A DNA stretch of 64,000 nt from Shouchella oshimensis (GTDB lineage: Bacteria; Bacillota; Bacilli; Bacillales; Bacillaceae_D), in assembly GCF_002019765.1 (NCBI RefSeq), contig NZ_KV917380.1, positions 548,707-612,706 of the forward strand, read 5' to 3'. Each line of letters starts with the position of its first letter. Position 1 is the first letter of the stretch. Both the position numbers and the translations under genes were made by a program. Below are positions 8,437 through 16,804 of the stretch, piece by piece. The notes beneath the pieces are model-generated. The model was not told the origin of the DNA and did not search any database. It saw nothing but the letters and a program-made list of their open reading frames with translations.

Positions 8437-9153
8437 ATGGACACGACCCAGCTAGATGAGTACCACACGTTTTTTATAAACAAAGAAGAACCGAATGAAC
8501 AATATAGACGATTATCCTATTTAGTTGAAGAAGCGGGCTGTCGTTCTTTTCTAGAGAGTTACATGGCAAGCTGCGGCACATCGGATTTAAAGATTGCCGC
8601 CTCGCTTTTTCTAAAGCATTATGCCAGAATAGTGGCTGCTTCTACCCTTTATCACTTGGCAAGCGCTGATGCTGTCTTGCGCTTACCGCCAGATCAAATG
8701 TACGTAAGTGAAAACGGGCGTCAGTTGTCTATCCCTCATGCAGACAAGCTGTGGCTAACTATCCCAATTGAGAATCGAACAACCATGCGGCAAACGTTGC
8801 TGTCTGAATTATTCGCAGATCATCTCACGCCATTACTCGTGACGATGAAACAAGTCTCTTCTGCGCCCTATAACATACTGTGGGAAAACGTGGGTGTCCG
8901 TATCAATTCCAATTATCGCAAAATGCTTTCGAAAGACATAAGCCCAATTGTAAAGCAACGCATCATCGACGATTTTACGTTTTTACAACAAGCAGATGGT
9001 GCCCTATTTGCATGTAAGAAGAATCCCATTCGCTCCTTTCTCTACTTGCATAACCCTGACGTGGAAGCACCAAAAAGGCGCACTTGCTGCTTTAATTATA
9101 AAGTCGGAAAGAGGGAATACTGTGAAGCGTGTCCACATCTCAAACTTGTGTAG
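8437..9153 (+). CDS. FhuF-like ferric-siderophore reductase with 2Fe-2S C-terminus
   Basis: 238 residues from ATG 8437 after AAAGGTG. The C-terminus reads RTCCFNYKVGKREYCEACP, the Cys-Cys-x10-Cys-x2-Cys cluster signature of the FhuF family, whose members reduce ferric iron bound to siderophores in the cytoplasm. The rest is the family's all-purpose alpha/beta region (LWENVGVRINSNYRKM near residue 150). It lies 110 bases after the Btr-like regulator in the same direction. No clear Fur box was seen directly in front of it, so it may be read with the regulator gene. Confidence 0.85.
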   Translation: MDTTQLDEYHTFFINKEEPNEQYRRLSYLVEEAGCRSFLESYMASCGTSDLKIAASLFLKHYARIVAASTLYHLASADAVLRLPPDQMYVSENGRQLSIPHADKLWLTIPIENRTTMRQTLLSELFADHLTPLLVTMKQVSSAPYNILWENVGVRINSNYRKMLSKDISPIVKQRIIDDFTFLQQADGALFACKKNPIRSFLYLHNPDVEAPKRRTCCFNYKVGKREYCEACPHLKLV

Positions 9154-9258
9154 AAGATTCAAGCAACCTAAAAAAGTGTGTAACCATTGCTAAAGACGTT
9201 TCGTTCTGCCTCTAGGAAGGTAGCCATCCTATAAGTTCAAAAATAGGAGGAGATCGAG

Positions 9259-9858
9259 ATGAATAAGAAATGGTTCGCTATTGTTCCGGCGGTTGCGCTT
9301 GTAGCAGCACCACTTCCCATGCAGCACGCATCCGCCTCCGATGATCAAATGGTACAGGCAACAGATGAAAAAAATGAGTATGAAAACGTATTAAACATCG
9401 CCCCAGAACACCAGCCAACGCTTACCCAAGGTAGCACAGGTATGTATGGAAACGAAGTTGACTTTGTTCAATTTACGATCAGCCAAGCTGGATTTGAAAC
9501 CGAGGTTGACGGGGTATTTGGACCAAACACGGAAGATCAAGTCAAAGCCTTTCAAGCCGAACACGGACTGATTGCTGACGGCATTGTTGGCGTCAATACG
9601 TGGGTAGCGCTGTTCTCAGAGTACGATGACGCACAATTCCCAGTGGAAACAGCGATTCACTATGCAGAAGAGGAACTTCAAAACGATGACCTCATCTTTA
9701 GTAGCGACGGTGTCTTAAGAGAAGATTCAGAAGGGAACCACTTCTACTCCCTTAAAGCACAAAGCCAAGACTTAATTGATAGCGGCGGCTCCGGCACAGT
9801 CGGATTCTACAACGTCTATAAAAATGGCGATGTCGTCGAAGCCGATCCACAATCGTAA
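9259..9858 (+). CDS. Secreted peptidoglycan-binding domain protein
   Basis: 199 residues, ATG 9259 after AGGAGGAG. Signal peptide of ~26 residues ending QHASA, then a PG_binding_1 domain at ~residues 55-120 (FVQFTISQAGFETEVDGVFGP, then VKAFQAEHGLIADGIVG, VNTWVAL), which in this family attaches proteins to cell-wall peptidoglycan. The last ~75 residues form a separate acidic domain of unknown role (FYNVYKNGDVVEADPQS). No catalytic domain is attached, so it is a wall-binding protein rather than an evident hydrolase. Confidence 0.85.
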   Translation: MNKKWFAIVPAVALVAAPLPMQHASASDDQMVQATDEKNEYENVLNIAPEHQPTLTQGSTGMYGNEVDFVQFTISQAGFETEVDGVFGPNTEDQVKAFQAEHGLIADGIVGVNTWVALFSEYDDAQFPVETAIHYAEEELQNDDLIFSSDGVLREDSEGNHFYSLKAQSQDLIDSGGSGTVGFYNVYKNGDVVEADPQS

Positions 9859-9874
9859 AGAACAATAAATGGAG

Positions 9875-9905
9875 AACCCTTGACCAATGTGTCAGGGGTT
9901 TTTTC
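9875..9905 (+). terminator. Terminator after the peptidoglycan-binding protein gene
   Basis: AACCCTTGAC pairs with GTCAGGGGTT around a six-base loop, followed by TTTTTTC. Confidence 0.85.
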
Positions 9906-9914
9906 GTGGTTTGA

Positions 9915-10562
9915 TTGAAAAGTGGCAAACGTTGTGGACTCTACTTAAGCATTTTTACTAGCAGAAACAGTGTAGGAAAAGAGATTAATCATGCTGACGA
10001 TGAATTGCTAGACTTTAGCCAGACGATTGAAGCAATGGCATCTGTTGATGACGACAATGGGGAATATGGCTCTGGACTATATGAAGGCCTGAACGTTCAA
10101 GAGGCAACGATTGATGACAATCAATCGATAGTCAGCTATAACCTACATGACGGTAGTGAGCCATCCGAACAAGAGCGGATCGATTTTGAACACGTCGTTC
10201 AATTAGCTGCCCTTGACTTCCAAGTAGAGGAGCTTCGACTTGTCAATGAAACAGAGAAAGTGATCTCTATCTACCCTTTAGCTGAACCGTTTGATTTCAA
10301 TGAGGAAGAACAACATGAAGAATCAAATGAATAAGAGGAAAGCACAGCTATCACGAGAGAGGATGCCTCGAATATCGTGTTTGGCTATATTCGAGATCAT
10401 GGAGACTATGACCTTGAAGAAGTGCAAATAGGTGTGGAAGATCGAGAGGACGAAGAAGATGTATTTGTTGTGCGCGTATTTGTCTTTTCAGGAGAGAGGA
10501 TGAATACAGTAGGCTGGTACCAAGTAGACAGAGAAACAGGGGAAGTAGAAGAGAGGCAGTGA
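9915..10562 (+). pseudogene. Broken exported-protein gene with in-frame stop
   Basis: One reading frame runs from about 9915 to 10562 but is cut by TAA at 10332-10334. Before the stop are ~115 residues (HADDELLDFSQTIEAMASVD, then RIDFEHVVQLAALDF) that may be the second half of a GerMN-like domain; after it, in the same frame, ~75 residues ending YQVDRETGEVEERQ, a PepSY-like ending. The acidic linker EEEQHEESNE continues on both sides of the stop, which argues for one original protein. There is no signal peptide or good start at the 5' end, and the frame begins right after the previous terminator, so the front has been lost too. Domain names are uncertain. Confidence 0.6.
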
Positions 10563-10584
10563 AGTGACGATGAATAGAAGAAAA

Positions 10585-10622
10585 GACTACCTGTGCTTTA
10601 GTAAACAAGGTAGTCCTTTTTG
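10585..10622. terminator. Terminator between convergent genes
   Basis: GACTACCT pairs with AGGTAGTC around a 15-base loop, followed by CTTTTTG on the plus strand and a weaker U-rich end on the minus strand. It may serve the broken gene to its left and the minus-strand gene that ends at 10670. Confidence 0.75.
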
Positions 10623-10669
10623 TTACCCTTTATTATACATTTCTACCACAAAGGGAAAGATTCAACGTC

Positions 10670-11218
10670 CTATTGAATGAAAATGAAATCAGACATTAAA
10701 TTCCAAGGGTGATTCGTTGAGCGATTTTGGAACTGAAACTGTCCTTCTTCAAAGCCACTTGCATCCCACCAATAAAACCAACCATCAATAATGTTGTCTC
10801 CTGTAAGATCAATGTGCTGGCTATGTATACTTTGCAAGCGAGTGCCTTCCATTGTCGCTTGTCTTAGATGACCATAGCCTATTTCAGCAGTGACGACATG
10901 CATATACGCGCCTCCATGATCGGCTGCAGACCTAAACTGAAATTCGTCGAAATACTCGAAGTCTGGATGTTTCTCCGAATAAGCTGCATATACAGATAGG
11001 AATGATAACGGTGGAGCGGGGCCAAAAGTCGATATGGGCCCAAAAGCCTCAGAATCCTTAACAAATTGAGCATGAGGAAAATCTTCTCTAACCTTTTCTA
11101 GTAATTGGGTTTCCATCAACTCAAAATCAACAGGTGTCTCTTGAATACTTGATGCATAAGCGTCTTTAGACAAGAAAAGAAAAAACAGAATCAGACATGT
11201 GCTAAATACCTTTTTCAT
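10670..11218 (-). CDS. Secreted hypothetical protein
   Basis: 182 residues, ATG at 11218 with TTAGGAGG just upstream. A clear signal peptide of ~22 residues ends DAYA. The mature part has a central GPAPPLSFLSVYAAYSEKHPD and a tryptophan-rich end (IDGWFYWWDASGFEEG), and one run DLTGDNIIDGW that looks like a calcium-loop or surface-turn motif. No lipobox is present. No family is recognised. It is a single gene with its own intergenic space on both sides. Confidence 0.7.
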   Translation of the reverse strand: MKKVFSTCLILFFLFLSKDAYASSIQETPVDFELMETQLLEKVREDFPHAQFVKDSEAFGPISTFGPAPPLSFLSVYAAYSEKHPDFEYFDEFQFRSAADHGGAYMHVVTAEIGYGHLRQATMEGTRLQSIHSQHIDLTGDNIIDGWFYWWDASGFEEGQFQFQNRSTNHPWNLMSDFIFIQ

Positions 11219-11376
11219 GTTAAAACCTCCTAAATTTTGTCTTACAATACTTATATCGGATAAAATATGTTAATCTAAAGTATTTTCAGAAAATATTTAA
11301 AAAAGTAAGTGAGACCTCAAAGACGGCTCTAATCAAGAAAGCCATCTTAAAAAAATGAAAATTATCCTTAAAACTA

Positions 11377-11403
11377 TAAACATCTTAAAAATCCGTTCGA
11401 TAT
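11377..11403 (+). promoter_or_regulatory. SigD (sigma-28) promoter of hag
   Basis: TAAA at 11377-11380 is followed 15 bases later by TTCGATAT at 11396-11403, against the SigD consensus TAAA-N15-GCCGATAT (two mismatches). It lies 73 bases before the flagellin start, leaving room for a regulated leader. Confidence 0.78.
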
Positions 11404-11427
11404 ATAGAGTAGCAACACCGCAAGACA

Positions 11428-11468
11428 ATCTCCAAACGGATGTGGAGATCAAAAAAACATAAGGATGT
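11428..11468 (+). promoter_or_regulatory. Two CsrA-type hairpins in the hag leader
   Basis: Hairpin 1: ATCTCC (11428-11433) pairs with GGAGAT (11444-11449), with the loop AAACGGATGT showing GGA. Hairpin 2: ACAT (11457-11460) and ATGT (11465-11468) close the loop AAGG, which contains the ribosome-binding site. This matches the B. subtilis hag leader, where CsrA binds two GGA hairpins, one over the Shine-Dalgarno site, and is relieved by FliW. Confidence 0.72.
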
Positions 11469-11476
11469 GTTGAACA

Positions 11477-12625
11477 ATGATTATCAACAACAATTTGAGC
11501 GCAATGAACGCTCACCGTCAACTTGGCGTAAACCAAGGAATGGCAGCAAAAGCACAAGAAAAATTATCTTCAGGTCTTCGTATTAACCGTGCAGGCGATG
11601 ACGCAGCAGGTCTAGCAATCTCTGAAAAAATGCGCGCACAAGTTCGTGGTTTAGACCAAGCGAGCCGTAACGCGCAAGATGGTATTTCTCTAATTCAAAC
11701 AGCTGAAGGTGCTTTAAACGAAACACACTCAATCCTTCAACGTATGCGTGAACTTGCTACACAATCAGCAAACGATACAAATGACGGAAGTAACGACCGT
11801 GAAGCGATTCAAAAAGAAATGGATGAATTGGCGAACGAATTAACACGTATTAACAAAGATACAACGTTTAACGGTCAATCTATATTTAATGGTGGCGGTA
11901 CTGATGGAAATGGTACTGGCTCATTCAGTCTTCACATTGGGGCAGACGGTAGTTCTGAAAAGTTAAACATTACTATTGGTCAATTTGATGCTGCTACGTT
12001 ATTAGTTAGTGGAGGAGAAGATGCAGAAGCTGGTGCAGATGTCTCAGCTAGATATACTGGAGCTACATTTACTGCGACTGATGGTGATGATGCAAGCTTT
12101 ACTATTACTACAAATGCACAAGGTGAAGTAACAAACGTAAGAAATGCTGCTGGAGAGGCAGTTGATCTTGATAGTTTTTCAGGTGAATTTACATCTAGCA
12201 CCGGAGATACGTTAACATTTGCCGCTCCAACAGCTGAAGATAACACTCAAATCCCTCCTGTAGAAGCAGCCGCTGGAAGTCTTACTTCAGCAGTTACTAC
12301 TGAAGCTTCTGAAGCTAGAGCGGGAATTGACGTTACAACACGTGAAGCAGCTACTACTGCAATTGACACGATTAACGATGCAATCAACACTGTATCACAA
12401 AACCGTGCACAATTAGGTGCTTGGCAAAATCGTCTAGAGCACACAATTTCTAACTTAGAAAACACTTCTGAAAACCTAACTGCTGCTGAGTCTCGTATCC
12501 GTGACGTAGACATGGCGAAAGAAATCATGGAATTCACGAAGCAAAACATTCTTGCTCAAGCGTCTCAATCGATGCTTGCTCAAGCAAACCAAGCTCCACA
12601 ACAAGTACTTCAGTTACTTGGATAA
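11477..12625 (+). CDS. hag: Flagellin
   Basis: 382 residues. The N-terminal D0/D1 part (MIINNNLSAMNAHRQL, SSGLRINRAGDDAAGLAISE, LQRMRELATQSAND) and C-terminal D1/D0 part (AAESRIRDVDMAKEIMEFT, NILAQASQSMLAQANQ, VLQLLG) are fully conserved and build the filament core after export by the flagellar type III apparatus. The middle (~residues 140-300) is the surface domain, rich in A, D, E and T and nearly free of K and R, as in alkaliphile flagellins. At 382 residues it is longer than the ~300 of B. subtilis Hag because of this insert. It has its own promoter, leader and terminator, so it is a single-gene unit away from the main flagellar operon. Confidence 0.97.
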   Translation: MIINNNLSAMNAHRQLGVNQGMAAKAQEKLSSGLRINRAGDDAAGLAISEKMRAQVRGLDQASRNAQDGISLIQTAEGALNETHSILQRMRELATQSANDTNDGSNDREAIQKEMDELANELTRINKDTTFNGQSIFNGGGTDGNGTGSFSLHIGADGSSEKLNITIGQFDAATLLVSGGEDAEAGADVSARYTGATFTATDGDDASFTITTNAQGEVTNVRNAAGEAVDLDSFSGEFTSSTGDTLTFAAPTAEDNTQIPPVEAAAGSLTSAVTTEASEARAGIDVTTREAATTAIDTINDAINTVSQNRAQLGAWQNRLEHTISNLENTSENLTAAESRIRDVDMAKEIMEFTKQNILAQASQSMLAQANQAPQQVLQLLG

Positions 12626-12632
12626 TCATGAA

Positions 12633-12662
12633 GAGCCCCTTCTTATGGAAGGGGTCTTTTTT
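12633..12662 (+). terminator. hag: hag terminator
   Basis: CCCCTTC pairs with GAAGGGG around a five-base loop, followed by a run of T. Confidence 0.88.
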
Positions 12663-12702
12663 GTATGTGCTTGTGCAACTAGCACATAAGCAAGAGCGTC
12701 AG

Positions 12703-13845
12703 TTAGTTTCGAACTAATTGAATGACGGTTTCGTTATTCTCGTCACGTACGGCATATGCCAGTGTTGTTCCGTCGCTGCTTACAGTAAAACTATCAATGC
12801 GGTCATCTTCACCTAGCTCTGGGGTATGTGCCGTTGTTGTGGTATCCGTGTCTAAATTGAAATGAATAAATTCGTCATCGTAGGTAAACATCATAATGGT
12901 TCCATCTGTTAATGGGTACGTCGCAATGCCCTCGCCAAGTTCAATCGATTCACCTGATTCAATACTGTAAGCAAAATGAGTCATGCGTCTGTCCTCCAGC
13001 ATGGCATAGAGAATATAACGGTCATCGGAGGTGAGAATCGATGTTTGTGATTTTTCATTGTTCGCGAAGAATCCAACCTCTGCTGAATGAATGAATTCAG
13101 ACGTATCATCTTCTAAGTTATAATGTAAGATCCCTACGTCAGCTAGAACCGCATACATTTCTGTTCCATCGCTTGTAATGGCTCCATGGGGGTATGCACT
13201 TAGTTCCTCAAGATCAACTTCATTTGCAACGGTTTCCGTCAAGTCAATCTCTTTGACTTCATTTGAATCCATATCCCAGAGATACATATGTACCACCTCA
13301 TCGTCATAATGATTGCGGCTACTAATGACGCGTCGAGGATCTTCTGAATAATTCGACCCCATTGTAACAACATATTGATCCCAGTCGTTGTCCATATAAA
13401 ATTCGGTTACTTCTTCACTAGAAGGGTTCAGTTCCGCTACCCAATTTCGCTCTTCAATTGGTCGGTCACTGTCAGAGTGGGAATAAACAATCATTCCACT
13501 TTCAGAAAGCATTGGTTGAATAGGATGTTCACGTTCTGGGATATCCGCTTCTTTCGTTTCACCATTCATCCAAACCTTTGAACTTTCAATATTTGTTAAT
13601 TGGCCAGGCTTCTCTCCCCATAATAACGTATCACCGTTTTCACTTATGTAAAACACTGTGTCAGCAACATGACCTTCAATAGAAATTTCATCGAAATGGC
13701 TGTATCCCTCAGCTTCAACCTCTGCATTCTCGTTTTCATCAGTTGGCTCATTTCCATTACCATCTTCTTCGTTACCCCCACATGCGCTTAAGAGTGTAAC
13801 GCTAGTAAGACTGACCATTGCCCCGTAAACTAAACTTTTTCTCAT
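12703..13845 (-). CDS. Lipoprotein with a predicted beta-propeller
   Basis: 380 residues from ATG 13845, chosen for AAAAGGAGAC just upstream; the frame opens back to 13872. Lipobox TLLSAC near residue 21, then an acidic linker of E, N and D, then ~320 residues of repeated four-strand units with D-rich turns (SDDRYILYAMLEDRR, SSDGTTLAYAVRDENN, TSDGTEMYAVLADVG). Repeats of this kind are typical of TolB/WD40-like propellers. It should sit on the outer face of the membrane, but no ligand or enzyme motif is visible. It faces hag and shares no operon. Confidence 0.75.
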   Translation of the reverse strand: MRKSLVYGAMVSLTSVTLLSACGGNEEDGNGNEPTDENENAEVEAEGYSHFDEISIEGHVADTVFYISENGDTLLWGEKPGQLTNIESSKVWMNGETKEADIPEREHPIQPMLSESGMIVYSHSDSDRPIEERNWVAELNPSSEEVTEFYMDNDWDQYVVTMGSNYSEDPRRVISSRNHYDDEVVHMYLWDMDSNEVKEIDLTETVANEVDLEELSAYPHGAITSDGTEMYAVLADVGILHYNLEDDTSEFIHSAEVGFFANNEKSQTSILTSDDRYILYAMLEDRRMTHFAYSIESGESIELGEGIATYPLTDGTIMMFTYDDEFIHFNLDTDTTTTAHTPELGEDDRIDSFTVSSDGTTLAYAVRDENNETVIQLVRN

Positions 13846-13983
13846 TGTTCGTCTCCTTTTCGTTGAATTCATAGGTGATTGTCTAAAGTTTTAACATTTT
13901 GCAAATAGTAAAGACAGTAAATCTTTTCCCACTTTTATAGGAATTAAACGCTTTATTTACGTTGTTGCACCTTTTAAAACGCA

Positions 13984-14017
13984 AAAATAAGCCTATTCAC
14001 TTAGTGTGAATGGGCTT
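13984..14017 (-). terminator. Terminator of the lipoprotein gene ending at 14080
   Basis: On the minus strand AAGCCCATTCAC pairs with GTGAATAGGCTT around a short loop, followed by ATTTTTG. Confidence 0.75.
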
Positions 14018-14079
14018 AATTAATTATAGAGGTAAGTAGCGTGATGCTTCTTACTATGCATACACGACTTTAAACGGTT

Positions 14080-14673
14080 CTAGTTAGAAGAGAACACAAT
14101 GCCGCTAAATCTATTCTCATTTTCTTCAGAAGGGACTAAATCCGCACGGACTTCTCGGTAATCAGTGCGATCACTTAAGTGACCAGTCATTGTATGAAAC
14201 GTCGCTTCAAGCTGGTCACTTGTATAGTGCAACATAAATAACTCTTCTTCTTCATCCATTTCTTCTCGCTCAAACTGAGAGTCTTCAGGAAGGACAGCTT
14301 GAATTAAGTCGTCTACTTCCTCTTTGCTACGATCAACTTGGTCAGTTCCTTCAAAATGAAGCACAACGGTATAGGTTAGGGTATCATTATAATTTATCCA
14401 GATGGATTCGTTTTGAAAAAAACCGATTCCCTCTGTGTCAGATGTGTCTTCTCCAAAAGCTTCAACAAACTCCTCATATGTATCGCCTAACCTAGCTTCA
14501 CCTAATCCGATAAACTCTTCATTTGAAGAAGTAGACGCTTCCCCGGATTCCACTTGTTCAGCCGTTTGGTCATCATTTTCTGTGTTAGCGTCATTAGTCG
14601 TTCCTTCTTCATTTTCTGAACAAGCCGCTAAAACAATGACGATTAAGCTGCTTAAAAAAAATCTCTTCACCAA
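14080..14673 (-). CDS. Hypothetical lipoprotein
   Basis: 197 residues. Lipobox VLAAC near residue 18, an acidic linker (SENEEGTTND and on), then a folded part with GLGEARLGDTYEEFVEAFGE, which resembles the start of small SmpA/BamE-like or DUF-type secreted domains in Bacillus (short repeat of G-x-L-G-D-T-Y-E-E-F). The end is GIVFSSN. TTG at 14673 and GTG at 14670 are both possible starts after AGGAGGAG. It is a single gene; its role is unknown. Confidence 0.72.
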   Translation of the reverse strand: MVKRFFLSSLIVIVLAACSENEEGTTNDANTENDDQTAEQVESGEASTSSNEEFIGLGEARLGDTYEEFVEAFGEDTSDTEGIGFFQNESIWINYNDTLTYTVVLHFEGTDQVDRSKEEVDDLIQAVLPEDSQFEREEMDEEEELFMLHYTSDQLEATFHTMTGHLSDRTDYREVRADLVPSEENENRFSGIVFSSN

Positions 14674-14866
14674 TCTTGTTCAACTCCTCCTATTGAATAG
14701 GTAATATCCATTTTTTCTTACCCTAAACGGACTTTTGCAAACCGGAAAATTTCATTTCTTTTTATGAAAGGGTATATAAATTCGTTTATGAAATGGGAGG
14801 GAGAAAAATTTTCAAGAGAGGGAACCGTAAGGATTTTTCTTAAGTGTGAACACTATGTGAATTAGT

Positions 14867-14884
14867 TTGTGAAGTTATTCACAA
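14867..14884. promoter_or_regulatory. Rex/Fnr-type operator 1, over the -35 of doxX
   Basis: TTGTGAAGTTATTCACAA fits the Rex consensus TTGTGAA-N4-TTCACAA exactly and also the Fnr form TGTGA-N6-TCACA. Its right arm supplies the -35 (TTCACA 14878-14883) of a promoter with -10 TATACT at 14900-14905 and a 16-base spacer, so binding would block transcription. Confidence 0.75.
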
Positions 14885-14920
14885 ATCTATGAAAGCGTGT
14901 ATACTAAGAGTGTAAAGAGA

Positions 14921-14938
14921 ATGTGAAAACATTCACAA
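14921..14938. promoter_or_regulatory. Rex/Fnr-type operator 2, between promoter and start of doxX
   Basis: ATGTGAAAACATTCACAA differs from the Rex consensus at one base. It lies 16 bases past the -10 and directly before the ribosome site AAAGGAGG, again a repressing position. Confidence 0.7.
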
Positions 14939-14951
14939 AGGAGGAAAAACC

Positions 14952-15470
14952 ATGTTACAGTTCTTGCAATCATCTAAATTAGCTCAAGTAGCACTAACGG
15001 TTTTACGTATAGCTTTAGGGTGGATGTGGTTTAGCTCAGGTATTGGAAAAGTGATGGGAGGAGAATTTAACGCAGGTGGATTTTTACAAGCAGCCGCAGC
15101 CAATCCGGTTTTAAAAGGGGGTACGGAAGAAGTAGCCTACCCGTTGTACGTAGCTTTTCTTGAAAACGTAGCAATCCCCAATGCAGACTTGTTTAGTTTT
15201 ATGGTTATGTGGGGTGAGGTGTTCGTCGGAATCGCTTTGATCATTGGTCTTTTCACGAAAACGGCTGGATTTTTCGGAGGGGTCATGAATACATCTTTCT
15301 TGCTGGCTGGAACTGTATCAACGAATCCACTTATGCTTCTGATGACCATTCCGTTATTAGTAAGCAAGCGTAACGCTGGGCGTTTGGGCGTCGATCGTTT
15401 TACACCAGCTATTGAAGAAAAGGTAAAGAATAAAAAACGACCGTTAAAAACGATAGAGAAACCAGCATAG
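14952..15470 (+). CDS. DoxX family membrane protein
   Basis: 172 residues, ATG after AAAGGAGG. Four helices (~residues 12-30, 70-90, 95-112, 120-138) with the family patterns LRIALGWMWFSSGIGKVMGG and VMWGEVFVGIALIIGLFTK. DoxX-type proteins are small redox-linked membrane subunits; in thiosulfate:quinone oxidoreductase they pass electrons to quinone, and in other bacteria they act in oxidative-stress complexes. The two Rex/Fnr-type operators suggest control by NADH/NAD+ balance or oxygen. The last ~20 residues are basic and cytoplasmic. The electron donor is unknown. Confidence 0.85.
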   Translation: MLQFLQSSKLAQVALTVLRIALGWMWFSSGIGKVMGGEFNAGGFLQAAAANPVLKGGTEEVAYPLYVAFLENVAIPNADLFSFMVMWGEVFVGIALIIGLFTKTAGFFGGVMNTSFLLAGTVSTNPLMLLMTIPLLVSKRNAGRLGVDRFTPAIEEKVKNKKRPLKTIEKPA

Positions 15471-15521
15471 TCGGTAGCGGCACCATATCTATTAGAACCT
15501 ACTATGTAAGGGGGAACATGA

Positions 15522-15923
15522 ATGAATGTATATGAGCATATTCTTCAACAGATTTATGGAAAGCCCCAACTGCTTATTGATGAAAAGAGACTTTTCTTAA
15601 ATGCCATTTATGAACGTGTTGTTATCGCGATAACAACAGAACAATTAAACAGCGGAAAGATCTACAAAGTATTGCTTGAAGAAATGGAAAAGGACAACGA
15701 TTTACGTCTCTGGATTAATGGCTCTAAGCCTTACAACCAGTATGCCTACTATGTTCAGACCGCAATAAAATTAGGTGTATCCTTCACCGTTGTTCATAGT
15801 AAAAGAGCCTCACCTTTCGGGTTAGTTCTAGCAACAGTATCTGTGCCGTCTAATGTGAGCAATCCGTTTATAGAAGATCATCATTTTCATTTCGATGCAG
15901 AGGACGTTTTAGAAGCTAGTTAA
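15522..15923 (+). CDS. yueI: YueI family protein
   Basis: 133 residues, a typical length for the family. It follows B. subtilis YueI along its length: IYGKPQLLIDEKRLFLNAIYERVVIAIT, then LLEEME, LRLWINGSKPYNQYAYYVQTAIKLGVSFTVV and PFGLVLA. The protein is small and soluble; its function is not established. ATG 15522 follows AAGGGGGAA. A possible short lipoprotein gene begins a few bases after the stop. Confidence 0.78.
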   Translation: MNVYEHILQQIYGKPQLLIDEKRLFLNAIYERVVIAITTEQLNSGKIYKVLLEEMEKDNDLRLWINGSKPYNQYAYYVQTAIKLGVSFTVVHSKRASPFGLVLATVSVPSNVSNPFIEDHHFHFDAEDVLEAS

Positions 15924-15928
15924 TAGGA

Positions 15929-16039
15929 TTGATTTCTATTTTAAGATTCATTCTATTAATCAGTGCACTAATACTATTCACTGGCTGTTCGAATTCAATT
16001 AATGATGAACAAACAGAAAGTTCAGAGAAAAACATCTAA
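15929..16039 (+). CDS. 36-residue lipoprotein ORF or lipoprotein-gene remnant
   Basis: A TTG-started frame codes a full lipoprotein signal peptide (ILRFILLISALILFTGC) and then only SNSINDEQTESSEKNI before the stop. Either it is a real small lipoprotein or the front end of a longer gene whose remainder was lost; the following 100 bases show no continuation. Bases 16040-16147 hold nothing I can name. No strong ribosome site is seen. Confidence 0.35.
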   Translation: MISILRFILLISALILFTGCSNSINDEQTESSEKNI

Positions 16040-16147
16040 GTTAAAAATGAAATATTCTAAAACCTAATATAACTACAGAAGCAGCTCGAGATAAGAATTA
16101 TAACTAACTTTTAGTGATTATTGAACGTTAGGAATGCAGTAACTCTT

Positions 16148-16699
16148 TTATGATTCAAACTCAACATCTTTAACTATCGCGGTATAAAAGCGGTGAGACT
16201 TGTGCTCATAAATAACTCGGACCGTAAAAAGAGCATTACCATTGTATCGTTGGTTGTTGTCATTTTTTGAAACTAACTCATAGCGAAACAACACGTCATA
16301 CATTCTATACCCTTGGTCAATTACAATTTTACTGCTATTTCTTTCTACAACTTCTAGATTTTTCTTTGTGGCTACATTTTCCATGTCATCTAAATAATCT
16401 TCAAAAGTCAGGTCTGGGTTTTCTGATGCTTCAAATAGATAGTTTTCTTCAGTGAAGCTTACTAAATCTTTCATTTCGGAGCTTGTCTGAACGTGTTCAA
16501 GTTTTTGAAACTGTTCTACATAACCAATTTGCCTCTGTACATCTTGTATAGCATGTAAGCTAATTACATCCATCTCCAGTTCTTCTAGAAAGTTCTCTAA
16601 TACTAACTCGGCATGCTCTTCAGTTGAGCGTGCTGGCTCTGAATTGAAAGAACATCCAATAAATAGAGAAGTCAAAATAAGAACAAAAAGCTTTTTCAT
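16148..16699 (-). CDS. Hypothetical lipoprotein
   Basis: 183 residues, ATG 16699 preceded by GGAGGATT. Lipobox LFIGC (Cys 16). The mature part starts with a helix-rich acidic stretch (HAELVLENFLEELEMDV) and ends in a beta-rich half (YRMYDVLFRYELVSKNDNN, then ALFTVRVIYEHKS), which looks like an NTF2- or DUF-type secreted fold. No family is firmly recognised. It is monocistronic. Confidence 0.7.
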   Translation of the reverse strand: MKKLFVLILTSLFIGCSFNSEPARSTEEHAELVLENFLEELEMDVISLHAIQDVQRQIGYVEQFQKLEHVQTSSEMKDLVSFTEENYLFEASENPDLTFEDYLDDMENVATKKNLEVVERNSSKIVIDQGYRMYDVLFRYELVSKNDNNQRYNGNALFTVRVIYEHKSHRFYTAIVKDVEFES

Positions 16700-16804
16700 A
16701 CGTCTAATCCTCCATGAACTATAACATCCTCTGTCATCATATCACCTGTTTTAGTATTATAGTAAGATAAAATAGTGATGATATACGTAAATGGATGTAA
16801 ACAC

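Noticed and set aside
12630-12700. Second hairpin after hag (GTGC...GCAC near 12667-12685) as a minus-strand terminator
   Set aside because: The minus-strand side is followed by A, not U, so it would not terminate the convergent lipoprotein gene.
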